Notes under the pieces: generated by a model
What the model was told of the DNA's origin: nothing
The model's database searches: none
What the model saw: the letters and a program-made list of their open reading frames with translations, nothing else
Position numbers and translations under genes: made by a program
Shown here: piece after piece, positions 12,082 through 22,461 of the stretch
How positions within the stretch are numbered: position 1 is the stretch's first letter
Layout of the letters: every line of letters begins with the position of its first letter
From: Ciona intestinalis
Lineage: Eukaryota > Chordata > Ascidiacea > Phlebobranchia > Cionidae
Direction of reading: 5' to 3'
Assembly: GCF_000224145.3 (NCBI RefSeq)
Contig: NW_004190423.2
Coordinates: forward strand, 338,267 to 402,266
Length of the DNA: 64,000 nt

Positions 12082-13181
12082 GTTTACCAGGAGGAAGGGT
12101 CGTAGCGGTTGAAGGCGTTTTAACTGTTGCATGTGGCGTAGGAACACCTTCTGTTGGAGTTGTTGTTGTTTTGTTTGTTGTTTCTGTTGTAGTTGTTGTT
12201 GTTTTGTTTGTTGTGTCATTTGTTATTGTTGTTGTTTTATTTGTTGTTGTTGTTTGTGTTGTAGTCGAAGCAGTCGTTGTTGTTGTTGTTGTTGTTGTCC
12301 AAGTACGTATTGCATTAGCATTACAGTTGTCGGTGAAACAGCATCCAACTTTGCATCGACTAAAATAAAATTACAAATTATTTGTTTCGACAAAGTATTT
12401 TAACGCCAAGTAAATGTAATTTATCTCTTCTATAATAATAGCGATGATCGATTTAGTTGAAAAAGCGAAGGGAAGAAGTTAGCAGCAAAACGACAGTTGT
12501 TAAATCTCACGAAGATATTACTATTACTATATATATGAAGAGATAAATCAAACTCCGTTTTTCTGCATTTAAAACTTCTTATGGTCAAACTTACTTAATA
12601 ACAGATGGAGTCAACGCCAGGCTGGTAAAGCCACTGATAGTCGACAAAGCGAAAGTTTTACATTGAGCTTGTAACTCGCTGCAATTCGCTGCACTTCTAC
12701 AACTGTAACCAATACCGGTCGCGCGTATGCCGAACTTAGCTGCAAATAATGGGTTAAAGATATAACATAGAAATATTCCATAGAAATAATAATTAATATA
12801 TGGAAGGTTTTATATTAGAAAAGTGGTCGCATCAATCCATGTAAATGAAAAAAATAGGGATGTAATTATTTATCCTCGCATGGCGGGGCAACAACAGTCG
12901 TTATAACACAGGTGTTTTGTTTCATACACCTCGTGCCCGCCTACAAGTTACCAAGTATGTTTTATAAGTGTTTTTTTTTAGTTTTTTTTTATCTTCTTAT
13001 TGAATATCTTACACCCTGTAGCCTTAACCCTCACGCACGCGTCTTTTCCGGCCGGACACGTGATTACTTGTGATGACGTCTGAGTTATCAACGAAGTGAC
13101 GGCATATCCCGACTTACAAGTCAAAGCATGAACATGAAATGCAACAACAAACACAAGACATATGAGCTTTAAAATTAACAT
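11990..13181 (-). CDS. Ly6/uPAR-type secreted or GPI-anchored protein with Thr-rich stalk, gene 2 of cluster
   Basis: Exons 13013-13181, 12595-12739 and 11990-12359 (phases 1 and 2 agree). Exon 1 gives a signal peptide (LICLVFVVAFHVHA), then LTCKSGYAVTS and CPAGKDACVRV. Exon 2 has GIGYSCRSAANCSELQAQC. Exon 3 starts RCKVGCCFTDNCNA, the Ly6 CC..DNCN end, then runs into a threonine-rich stalk encoded by ACA repeats and broken by NKTTT (a possible N-glycosylation sequon), PTEGVPTP and a second poly-Thr run. Read straight through, the frame ends at 11990 with about 227 residues and no hydrophobic tail. A donor-like CCAAG/GTATAA at 12021 could instead splice to a GPI tail. The close paralogue at 15455-17354 does have such a tail. 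The role is unknown: an outer-surface or secreted mucin-like protein. Confidence 0.82.
12858..12958. repeat. Single 98-bp minisatellite unit
   Basis: One nearly full unit (TTATCCTCGCATGGCGGGGC through CGCCTACAAGTTACC) in the intron between exons 1 and 2 of the second Ly6-type gene. A further copy in the other orientation sits at about 11860-11955. Confidence 0.85.
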
Positions 13182-14294
13182 TCTATAACAGTATCACTAA
13201 TGGGCGCTAACACAACTGTAGTGTTTATAACATAAAACAACGTTACTACATATAGTAGGGTGGGGGAAGATGGGACACTTTTCGGACATATTATCCAAAT
13301 ATTCTGATCGTGTTTTAAACAGTTAACAACGGTCTATGGGAGTCGTGAGGATACGGTTTAGAATTCTTTGAGTGTTCTATTTTTACTACCAAATATGCCT
13401 GATAAAACAGGGCAAACTTATTCATAGCATACTACGCATATATTCATATACTTATATACGCATTACGGAATAATCTGCTTCACGTTATTAGATCTGTTTC
13501 TTCTTTAACTGGTTTGCGAATGAAAATATTTTGTTTATTTCGAAATAAACCTGTTTTATCACTTTCGCTTTGTTGGCTATTTCCCCTTTACCATGTTTCG
13601 CGCATCTATAGTAGGTTGGGGTAAGATGGTTTATGTTTTCATTCACTTTTATCGCCCTATTTGGTAGTAAACTAAAAATATTTACTGAATTATAAAACTG
13701 CATGCTCGCGACCACAAAAGCGCGTTGTTAATTGTTAAAAACTCGATCTAAAATATGCAAAATTATGTGCTAACAGTATCCACGTTCCCCCACAGCACTT
13801 TACATATGGACCCCTGACCTAAATCCAAGGCCTTTGACATGCTACATGATAGAACCTCACCCATATAGAATAAACCTCAATTGCCGCACCATAAAACACT
13901 AACCCGAAGATTAGTCAACGAATTCAAAACTTAAGTAATCTATCGGAGGATACGATGACGTCACGAATCACGAGGTTCATATCACGAACTTTGATTGTTC
14001 ATGCCATGAGTAATAATGGGCATTATGAAGTAAACAAAGCTGTATATGACGTAAACGAGCCGGGGAATTATTTATTACATCACAAAGCATGTCATAACTC
14101 ATACCCACTGCCATGTCTCCACATGCGCCAGGAGAACGACAAGTTCACTGTTTCTACTCTCTATGACGTCATACCTTCTATGACGTCATGCCTTCTATGA
14201 TGTCATATCTCCATGACGTCATACTATAATTTCGCGATCTCTTCCAACCGATTCATTTTTACTTTGATTTGGTTGAGGTACACTCGTGCAAGAC
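13182..14294. other. Intergenic, with two MITE copies
   Basis: About 1.1 kb with no supportable gene. It holds a right-truncated MITE (about 13251-13395, left end TAGTAGGGTGGGGGAAGATG) and a diverged second one (about 13607-13798). Around 14160-14225 the word TGACGTCAT recurs several times. Open frames here (for example 13955-14200) show no domain or signal and overlap this repeated word. Confidence 0.6.
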
Positions 14295-14431
14295 GTCAAT
14301 CGTCGCTGTGACGGTTACCCTAACGCAAGCTTCATCAGCTTCAGTTAGAACGCATTCTGCCCAATCCAGTTCCATTACTGACAGGTAGAACCGTCTAATT
14401 TGAATTCGTTATGTCAGACCCGGCCCAGCAC
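14295..14431 (-). pseudogene. Decayed Ly6-type exon (relic of a fourth gene)
   Basis: The minus strand reads CWAGSDITNSN, then an in-frame stop, then TVLPVSNGTGLG. After a shift of frame it continues AECVLTEADEACVRVTVTAT. This parallels the first exon of the gene at 10574-11527 (CWSGMDITRSN, LLPVGNMS, ECTQFGNEVACIRGTATATL) almost position by position, including the phase-2 start after an AG. The donor position no longer has a good consensus, and no partner exons are seen nearby. It is most likely a dead copy left by unequal crossing-over in the cluster. Confidence 0.7.
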
Positions 14432-14520
14432 CTCAATGGTAGAGATATTTGGTAAAGGGAAATCAATGCGAAGACAAAGTAAAATAATATATTCATGGTT
14501 TCTATAGTAATTTACCCTTG

Positions 14521-14640
14521 CCTGGATTTGAACCCAGAATCCTTGGTTCTTCAATCCTGACCTGGATTCGAACCCAGAATCCCTGGTTCTTCAATCCTGA
14601 CCTGGATTCGAACCAGGACATACATTATATACTCATAACT
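14521..14640. repeat. 40-bp tandem repeat with tRNA B-box-like core, three copies
   Basis: Units start at 14521, 14561 and 14601. On the minus strand each contains GGTTCGAATCC or a one-base variant, the RNA polymerase III B-box consensus. No A box or cloverleaf is present, so it is not a tRNA gene. It may derive from a SINE head and lies directly before the 71-bp array. Confidence 0.7.
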
Positions 14641-15130
14641 TCATTCCCACTGTCTAGTTATAACATGGGTGTCTTTTTATACACCAGACACACATGGTGT
14701 ATTCATACACCTCATGCTCACTGTCGAGTTATAACATGGGTGTCTTCTTATACACCAGACACACATGGTGTATTCATACACCTCATGCTCACTGTCAAGT
14801 TATAACATGGGTGTCTTCTTATACACCAGACACACATGGTGTATTCATACACCTCATGCTCACTGTCGAGTTATAACATGGGTGTCTTCTTATACACCAG
14901 ACACACATGGTGTATTCATACACCTCATGCTCACTGTCAAGTTATAACATGGGTGTCTTCTTATACACCAGACACACATGGTGTATTCATACACCTCATG
15001 CTCACTGTCAAGTTATAACATGGGTGTCTTCTTACACACCAGAGACACATGGTGTATTCATACACCTCATGCTCACTGTCAAGTTATAACATGGGTGTCT
15101 TCTTATACACCAGAGACACATGGTGTATTC
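14640..15130. repeat. 71-bp minisatellite array (about 7 copies, plus orientation)
   Basis: The unit runs GTTATAACATGGGTGTCTTC, TTATACACCAGACACACATG, GTGTATTCATACACCTCATG, CTCACTGTC. The step is exactly 71 bp (for example starts at 14694, 14765 and 14836). Because 71 is not a multiple of three, the same peptide appears shifted through all frames, creating overlapping 60-codon open frames that are not genes. Confidence 0.93.
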
Positions 15131-15217
15131 AAACCTATTACGTTTTATTGTTATGTCTCGGTTAATACTCGCTTGCACACAATGGAACGTCTGTGATGCA
15201 CATATATAATTTCATGA

Positions 15218-15450
15218 CAGCTTATACCAAGGCGAGCTGAGCTGTAGTGTAAACGCCGCTAAAATAACAAACAAAGAAATATCTACGCTGACCTGCGCTG
15301 AACAACGCTGGGTGTAGATATTACTTTGTTTGTTCTTTTTACAGCGAGGCGAGCTACGCTGTAGTGTAAACGCCGCTTAAAATAACAAACAAAGAAATAT
15401 CTACGCTGACCTGCGCTGAACAACGCTGGGTGTAGATATTCCTTTGTTTT
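15218..15450. repeat. 117-bp-family palindromic element, two copies
   Basis: Two copies of a unit that pairs AGAAATATCTAC with GTAGATATT around a core CGCTGACCTGCGCTGAACAA, flanked by GCGTTTACACTACAGCG-like sequence. The array ends a few bases before the stop codon of the third Ly6-type gene, so it forms its 3' region. Confidence 0.85.
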
Positions 15451-15454
15451 AAAC

Positions 15455-15888
15455 TTAATATTCATAAGCTATATAGTTGCAAATAAAGATAAGAGCCAGT
15501 ATTGTCTGCCAGCAAAGCAGGTTTACCGAGTTTGAACTATTTGCTGACACTTCTTGGTTCAAGTAGGTTTTCGTCGTATTTTTTGTGTTCGTTCTCTTGA
15601 ATGTGTCCGTTTTCTTTGGGCGTGTTTCCGTTTCGGTTGTTTGTGTTGTAGTTGTTGTTGATGTTTTTCTTTGTGTTGTAGTAGAATCCAATGTGCTTGT
15701 TCTTTCTGTCGGTCTTTTTGGTGTTGTTGAAACTGTTGTAGTATCAGTTGTTGCTTGTGTTGTAGCAGGAATTGCTGTTCTTGTTGTTGAATAACTTGTG
15801 GCAGGTTCGGGTTTTGTTGTAAGTGTTGTTCCTTTGGTTGTTTGGGACGTAGTGGATACTGCTGTTGCTTCATGTTCAATAGTAGATT

Positions 15889-15919
<31 letters not shown>

Positions 15920-17354
15920 CGTTGTTGCTGTAGTAGTCGTCGGAGCAATGGTCGTTGTTGTTGGTTGTGTTGTTGTCGTTGTTGCTGTAGTAGTCGTCGG
16001 AGCAATGGTCGTTGTTGTTGGTTGTGTTGTTGTCGTTGTTGCTGTAGTAGTCGTCGGAGCAATGGTCGTTGTTGTTGTTGTTGTTGTTGTAGTCGTCGGA
16101 GCAATGGACGTTGTTGTTGTTGGTTGTGTTGTAGGAGCAGGGGTTGCTGTTGTTGTTTTTGTTGTTGTTGGTGTTGTAGTTTCTGTTGTTGTCGGTTGTG
16201 TTGTAGGAGGCGTGGTTGTTGTTGTTGTTGGTGTTGTAGTCGTCGAAGTGGTGGCCCTTGTTGTTGTTGTTTCCGTTGTTGTTGGTTGTGTTGTTGTCGT
16301 CGGAGCAGTGGTTGTAGTTGTCGTCGTCGTTGTTGCTGGCCAAGTACTTATTGCATAAGCATTACAATTGTCGGTGAAACAGCATCCAATTTCGCATTGA
16401 CTGAAATAAAACAGCATTTATATCAACTTTCAACATCGATGATTACATGTTCCCTACCTTAAGTCGGCCGCCTTTAGAATTTGATTTGCTCGTCCAAGGT
16501 AAGAAATGGCGATATTTGCACAACGATCGACTATGCCAACACATGACGCTCGGCTTCGACACGAATACCCAACCCCGCTTGCTTGCAAACGAATAAAAGA
16601 TGCTAAAAATATCAGTTTCAAGTTAATTCGGTCATCTATGTTTATGTAGGATTATGATGCGTCGAATTAAATTGTCAACCATAAGGTTACATACGTGGTA
16701 ACAGGCACGATGTGTATGAAACAGAACACTCATGTTATAACGACTGTTGTTGCCGGCCCCCAATGCAAGGATAAACAAGTTACATACGTGGTAGCTTGTA
16801 AGCTGGTACGAGGTGTATATGAAACAGAACACCTGTGTTATAACGACTGTCGTTACCCCGCCATGCGAGGATAAACAAGTTACATACGTGGTAACTTGTA
16901 AACAGGCACGAGGTGTATGAAACAAAACATCCGTGTTATAACGACTGTCGTTGCCCCGCCATGCGAGGTTAAATAAGTTACATATGTGGTAACTTGTAAA
17001 CTGGTACGAGGTGTATGAAACAGAACACTCGTGTTATAACGACTGTCGTTACTTTGCCAGCATGCAAAGATAAACAAAAATCATTCATTCGTATTATTAA
17101 CCCGCATAGGTAAAGTCTACGTTCTACAATCTACATGCCCAGCTACACACATTACATATCTCACCCAATCCACCGGTAACTTCCGACCTCATACACGCAT
17201 CTTCCCCCCCAGAACACGTCACAATACGGGAATCTACTTTCCGAGGAAAAAAGAACTCTGATGACGTATCTGTGATGTCATACCCCCTCTTACACGTCAA
17301 GGCATCAGCATTAAATGTAAAAATTACCAAGAAAGTTAGAAATACCAACGTCAT
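15455..17354 (-). CDS. Ly6/uPAR-type GPI-anchored mucin-like protein, gene 3 of cluster (complete)
   Basis: Exons 17165-17354, 16458-16602 and 15455-16400 give 426 residues; phases agree, and the middle exon is 145 bp, as in gene 2. Exon 1: signal peptide (LVFLTFLVIFTFNADA), then LTCKRGYDITD and CSGGEDACMRS. Exon 2: GVGYSCRSRASC and DRCANIAIS. Exon 3: QCEIGCCFTDNCNAYAI closes the Ly6 fold at about residue 128. About 240 residues of Thr-rich stalk follow, with three 57-bp (19-residue) tandem units of the type IAPTTTTATTTTTQPTT. After a charged stretch the protein ends LLCWQTILALIFICNYIAYEY-type hydrophobic sequence (residues split here as LLCWQTILALIF and ICNYIAYEY), a GPI-anchor signal. This predicts a cell-surface protein holding the Ly6 head away from the membrane on an O-glycosylated rod. 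The ligand is unknown. Confidence 0.85.
16685..17065. repeat. 98-100-bp minisatellite, about four units, intronic
   Basis: Minus-oriented units (GTTACATACGTGGTAACTTG through ACGACTGTCGTTGCCCCGCC) fill the intron between exons 1 and 2 of the third Ly6-type gene, stepping about 100 bp. Confidence 0.9.
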
Positions 17355-17689
17355 TGCTTACAACACTGATTACGTATATGTGCTTCTATACAGCCTTGCA
17401 CAATGTGCCAATGCCCCTTTAATGCTTTATTATAAAGGTCCAATGTTGAGTCAATGCATAAGGTACGTTAAACTTAGCGAGAATTCAACACGCGTTTTGA
17501 AACCGTTAAAATAGCAAATTATGCACAATGACATTAAGACATGGTTGTTTATTTCACGATCGATGTCTCATTTCATGCCTGATAATAACCAATGTGGCGT
17601 AAACAATGGCTGTTTCAGTGACATCTATGACGTGTTCCTGCTTTCGATACCTCGCCGCGTAAATAATGTTTGTTACGTCACGACATCAT

Positions 17690-18280
17690 GTTATAACCTG
17701 ACAGTGAGCATGAGGTGTATGAATACACCATGTGTGTCTGGTGTATAAGAAGACACCCATGTTATAACTGGACAGTGAGCATGAGGTACACGAATACACC
17801 ATGTGTGTCTGGTGTATAAGAAGACACCCATGTTATAACCCGACAGTGAGCATGAGGTGTATGAATACACCATGTGTGTCTGGTGTATAAGAAGACACCC
17901 ATGTTATAACTGGACAGTGAGCATGAGGTGTACGAATACACCATGTGTGTCTGGTGTATAAGAAGACACCAATGTTATAACTTGACAGTGAGCATGAGGT
18001 GTATGAATACACTATGTGTGTCTGGTGTATAAGAATACACCGATGTTATAACTTAACAGTGAGCATGGGGTGTATGAATACACCATGTGTGTCTGGTGTA
18101 TAAGAAGACACCCATGTTATAACTTGGCAGTGAGCATGAGGTGTATGAATACACCATGTGTGTCTGGTGTATAAGAAGACACCCATGTTATAACTTAACA
18201 GTAAGCATGGGGTGTATGAATACACCATGTGTTTCTGATGTATAAGAAGACACTCATGTTATAACTCGACAGCGAGCATA
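17690..18280. repeat. 71-bp minisatellite array (about 8 copies, minus orientation)
   Basis: Same unit as 14640-15130 but inverted. Copies vary by a few substitutions (GACAGTGAGCATGAGGTGTA). This array is the left part of the tandem duplication whose second copy starts at about 19758. The 335 bp before it (17355-17690) hold nothing I recognise. Confidence 0.92.
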
Positions 18281-19235
18281 TAAGTGTCACAATATACATA
18301 CAACCCCCCACAAAGCCCACAATTTAGAACAAATACAAAACACAGAATACCAAACCACGGTGCGTTCCTATTGTATTTATCCAACCTATTATAGCAACGT
18401 AGAATCCTATAGTTACCCAAACAAAGCTTTAGTTCATATTCAACGGCATGTTGATGCTTGTCTCTTATATCAATGCTGGGAGGAACAAGTGCCGCATAAG
18501 ATATATAGGAACATTCATAACTAGGATTCGAGGAAGGAAAGGGGGTTATAGGGACATATAGTATAGTAATACGGACGGTTGAAATTGAGTTTCTAAGAAC
18601 ACCATAACATTTATTTAGAGAGCAATATTTGTTTATAGGCATAGCCAAAGTTAGTGGAGACTAATTACTGGCGTGACGTTGGATGTATCGGGTCATCTTT
18701 TAATGATAAAGCAGCATATTTAGCAGTTATATCAGTTGCTGAGATCAATTCAGATTCTAAAAGGTAGCACCCTAGATGTTGGGGTAATAGACCTAAATCC
18801 CAAGTCCCAAAACGTGTATAAGATGTGCCAAGAGCACCAACTGTGTTACCAGTTACTAGTAAGCTTAAAATGTATGAGCTATATATGGCTTTAATGTCTA
18901 TTAATATTCCCTTTATTTCAAACACAGGCTTAGAAATCAAAGGACTTATATGCGTATTATTACTGCAAGTGTAGCAACAAGAAATATATAGAATCCCCAT
19001 GATGTGTTGCTGTTGTGACTGCTCTGAGTGCATTACTGGATTTTTCAAGGTACAACTCAATAACTCAATAGGTGTTGAATTACCTTATCTGCTTTTGTGT
19101 TACTTTACGTTTAGGTGGAAGGTTTTAAATTACAAGTGTTTGGCGGGGCCTTATTTCTCTTTGTTAAAGTGAAAGGTCAGAGCTCTAATTATAGAAACTA
19201 GGACCAATGCCTTAAACATGCTGCCCAGGCTCCGT
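18281..19235. repeat. Duplicated unique segment, copy 1
   Basis: About 950 bp that recurs at 20226-21180 with only scattered differences, always to the right of a 71-bp array. Both copies contain medium-length minus-strand frames (for example 18665-19060 here). The differences between copies in those frames are nearly all amino-acid changing, which argues against coding. No domain is recognised. Confidence 0.85.
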
Positions 19236-19300
19236 AATATAAAAAAAGCTTAATTGAGTAATGAGTAAAAAAATAACATAAACACCTAATTCTACTTTAC

Positions 19301-19445
19301 CCTTCAGAGGTTGGCAAACATCTTCTGTTGTTACTGCGGGAATGCCTTCTTTGCTTGTTGTCCTTGCTGTGAGGAAGTCGGTTGCTGTGTTGCACTTTGT
19401 GCTTGCTGCTGTCGACTGTCGTATTTGTAGCTAACACGAGATGGA
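19301..19445 (-). pseudogene. Decayed copy of the Thr-rich exon at 22462-22602
   Basis: The sequence aligns by eye over its whole length with 22462-22602 (CAACCGACTTCCTCACAGCA, GGACAACAAGC). Here the threonine frame is interrupted and the acceptor AG is lost. Flanking DNA is also shared (ATGGATAGAAATGA at 19569 and 22754), so a larger block was copied. Confidence 0.65.
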
Positions 19446-19757
19446 ATTTTATGGAGCTTTACAATCAACACTACTATAAAAAAAACGTTAACCTTTTTGT
19501 TAAATTTTTGCGTTTTTGCATTGGTTAATTTTTTCTCGTTTTTCCTATCCAAAATTTCCAAATGAATATGGATAGAAATGAGTTTCTACCGGGTAGCATC
19601 TTGTTGGCCAAAGATGCTAATGTTAATGCAAGGGCAAAGGTGTTTTTTCGCCAAAGCGTTTCACCATTGGAGAAAAAAACCCACCAGGTACCGAGCGTTG
19701 GGGAGCAGTGAGAAGAAAAGATTAAACGGCTGTGGGCTAAAGGTGTCCTATTCCTCT

Positions 19758-20225
19758 GGTGTATAAGAAGACACCTGTGTTTTAACTTGACAGTGAGCAT
19801 GAGGTGTATGAATTCACCATGTGTGTCTGGTGTATAAGAAGACACCTGTGTTATAACTTGACAGTGAGCATGAGGTGTTTGAATACACCATGTGTGTCTG
19901 GTGTATAAAAAGACACACATGTTATAACTCGACAGTGAGCATGAGGTGTATGAATACACCATGTGTGTCTGGTGTATAAGAAGACACCTGTGTTTTAACT
20001 TGACAGTGAGCATGAGGTGTTTAAATACACCATGTGTGTCTGGTGTATAAAAAGACACACATGTTATAACTCGACAGTGAGCATGAGGTGTATGAATACA
20101 CCATGTGTGTCTGGTGTATAACAAGACACCCATGTTATAACTCGACAGTGAGCATGAGGTGTATGAATATACCATGTGTGTCTGGTGTGTAAGAAGACAC
20201 CCATGTTATAACTCGACAGCGAGCA
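19758..20225. repeat. 71-bp minisatellite array, second duplicate (minus orientation)
   Basis: About six to seven copies of the 71-bp unit, some with TGTGTTTTAACTTGACAGTG variants. It precedes the second copy of the 950-bp segment exactly as the array at 17690-18280 precedes the first. Confidence 0.9.
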
Positions 20226-21180
20226 TATAAGTGTCACAATATACAAACCACCTCCACACACAAAGCCCAAAGTTTGGAACAAATACAAAACACACACCAA
20301 CTCCTGGCGTCGTTCCTATTGTATTTATCCAACCTATTATAGCAACGTAGAATCCTATAGTTATCCAAACAAAGCTTTAGTACATATTCAACGGCATGTT
20401 GATGCTTGTCTCTTATATCAATGCTGGGAGGAACAAGTGCCGCATAAGATATATAGGAACATTCATAACTAGGATTCGAGGAAGGAAAGGGGGTTATAGG
20501 GACATATAGTAGTAATACGGACGGTTGAAATTGAGTTTCTAAGAACACCATAACATTTATTTAGAGAGCAATATTTGTTTATAGGCATAGCCAAAGTTAG
20601 TGGAGACTATTTACTGGCGTGACGTTGGGTGTATCGGGTCATCTTTTAATGATAAAGCAGCATATTTAGCAGTTATATCAGTTGCTGAGATCAATTCAGA
20701 TTCTAAAAGGTAGCACCCTAGATGTTGGGGTAATAGACCTAAATCCCAAGTCCCAAAACGTGTATAAGATGTGCCGAGAGCATCGACTTTGTTACCAGTT
20801 ACTAGTAAGCTTAAAATGTATGAGCTATATATGGCTTTAATGTCTATTAATATTCCCTTTATTTCAAACACAGGACTAGAAATCAAAGGACTTATATGCG
20901 TAATATTACTACAAGTGTAGCAACAAGAAATATATAGAATCCCCATAATGTGTTGCTGTTGTGACTGTTGCGAGTGCATTACTGGATTTTTCAAGGTACA
21001 GTATAACTCAATAGGTGTTGAATTATCTTACCTCCTTTTGTGTTACTTTACGTTTAGGTGGAAGGTTTTAAATTACAAGTGTCTCGCGCTGGGCCGTGTG
21101 TCTCTTTGTTAAAGTGAAAGGTCAGAGCTCTAATTATAGAAACTAGGACCAATGCCTTAAACATGCTGCCCAGGCTCTGT
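20226..21180. repeat. Duplicated unique segment, copy 2
   Basis: Second copy of the segment at 18281-19235. It begins with GAGCATATAAGTGTCACAAT just after the 71-bp array and ends near CCAATGCCTTAAACATGCTG. It carries the same frames as copy 1 (20611-20994 and 20234-20551) with mostly replacement differences. It is probably non-coding. Confidence 0.85.
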
Positions 21181-21562
21181 AATACAAAAAGCTTAATTGG
21201 TTAATGATTAATTTGAACTTAACACATCGTTACTTAGCAGTGGACAACGACATAACAGTGGATTAAGACCGGTATAAGTCAATGGGTTTGATAAGTTGTA
21301 TATCACAGTCATAACAGTTGCATACAAAGCAGAAACTGCTTTCTTGTGACAAGCTAATCGTGTGTCCCATATTCCCCTTATCCCATATTTCTCCTTATAG
21401 GTATGAATCAGTTATAATACACCATGCATGTATGCTGTATACGTTATTTGCATTTAAATACAAATGGTTCGTTTATAACGGTCTGTATGTATAGTTTGTA
21501 CATGCCTGCTGGTCTGTAATACTACTATATGTATGATAATCCAAAACGCGAATTCCAAATGT

Positions 21563-21727
21563 GTATAGCACTGTAGGGAAAGATGGATACTTATAGCGCA
21601 AGGTTTCCATATTTCCTAATCGTGTTTGTGAGAATACGGTTTTATAATTCCTTGAAAATAATTTGTTTACTACCGAATGGGTCAATAAAAACGAATAAAA
21701 CATGGACCATCTTACACTTACACTATA
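21563..21727. mobile_element. MITE, diverged copy
   Basis: Left end TAGCACTGTAGGGAAAGATG, right end CATGGACCATCTTACACTTA; the interior shares TTGTTTACTACCGAATGGG with the family. The terminal repeats are worn. Confidence 0.65.
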
Positions 21728-21949
21728 AGACATCGTAAGGTTGCAAACGTGAAGTATAAGAACGTGATTAACCATAGTCAACACTACCAAGGCATTGTAA
21801 ACACAGACACACACCCCATGCCCTCATAAAAACACAGCTTTCTATAAGCTTGGGTCAATATTGTTTTAAGAACACGTTCAATATAAGACCATAGCAACAC
21901 AGCGTTACGTATTGTATCACAACAGCCATGGGTATATCAGTATATATCG

Positions 21950-22195
21950 GTCAATGAACACCTGTGTTATAACGACTGTCATTGCCCCGCCATGTGAGGA
22001 TAAATAAGTTACATACGTGGTAATTCATAAGTGGGCATAGGGTGTATGAAACAGAACATCCGTGTTATAACGACTGTCGTTGCCCCGCCATGAAAGGATA
22101 AATTACATGGCAACGCGTGGGATGACATGAGGTGTATAAAACATAACACCCGTGTTATAACGGCTATCTTTAACCGCTATGTGAGGATAAATAAG
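21950..22195. repeat. 98-bp minisatellite, about two and a half units
   Basis: Minus-oriented units (ACGACTGTCATTGCCCCGCC, TAAGTTACATACGTGGTAAT) between the duplicated segments and the Thr-rich exon at 22462. Confidence 0.88.
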
Positions 22196-22461
22196 TTACA
22201 ATCATCCACATACTTGAGCCATGTCACAAAATATCACCGAATGTAACATAAAAGCTGAAACAAATTTAGCGTCAAATAAGAAATGATGGAAAACTAAATT
22301 TGGCGCCGATAAACGACTCACTGCTGCGTTCTAGTGGCCCTTATTATGGTCTTGATTACTGTAACAACTTTAGCAACTTGACTGTGGGCATAAAAATGGC
22401 AGCCATGAAAAAGTTATAGAGTAACACCAAAAATCAACATCAACATTTAGATTTACTCTAC

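Noticed and set aside
14521-14640. tRNA genes suggested by GGTTCGAATCC
   Set aside because: Only the B-box half repeats at a 40-bp step; there is no acceptor stem, D arm or anticodon arm.
14694-15196. Overlapping 60-codon frames in the 71-bp arrays (also 17691-18228, 19525-20300, 54823-55005)
   Set aside because: They are the same peptide rotated through frames by a 71-bp step; the repeat, not selection, keeps them open.
15585-16462. Plus-strand poly-Val and poly-Cys frames
   Set aside because: They are antisense shadows of the Thr codons (ACA read as TGT or GTT frames) of the third Ly6-type gene. The same holds at 11994-12403 for the second gene.
20611-20994. Minus-strand frame of 127 codons, and its twin at 18665-19060, as a duplicated gene
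   Set aside because: Differences between the copies are almost all replacements, there is no signal or domain, and part of the frame reads an old 97-bp-family fragment (GTWDLGLLPQHLG).
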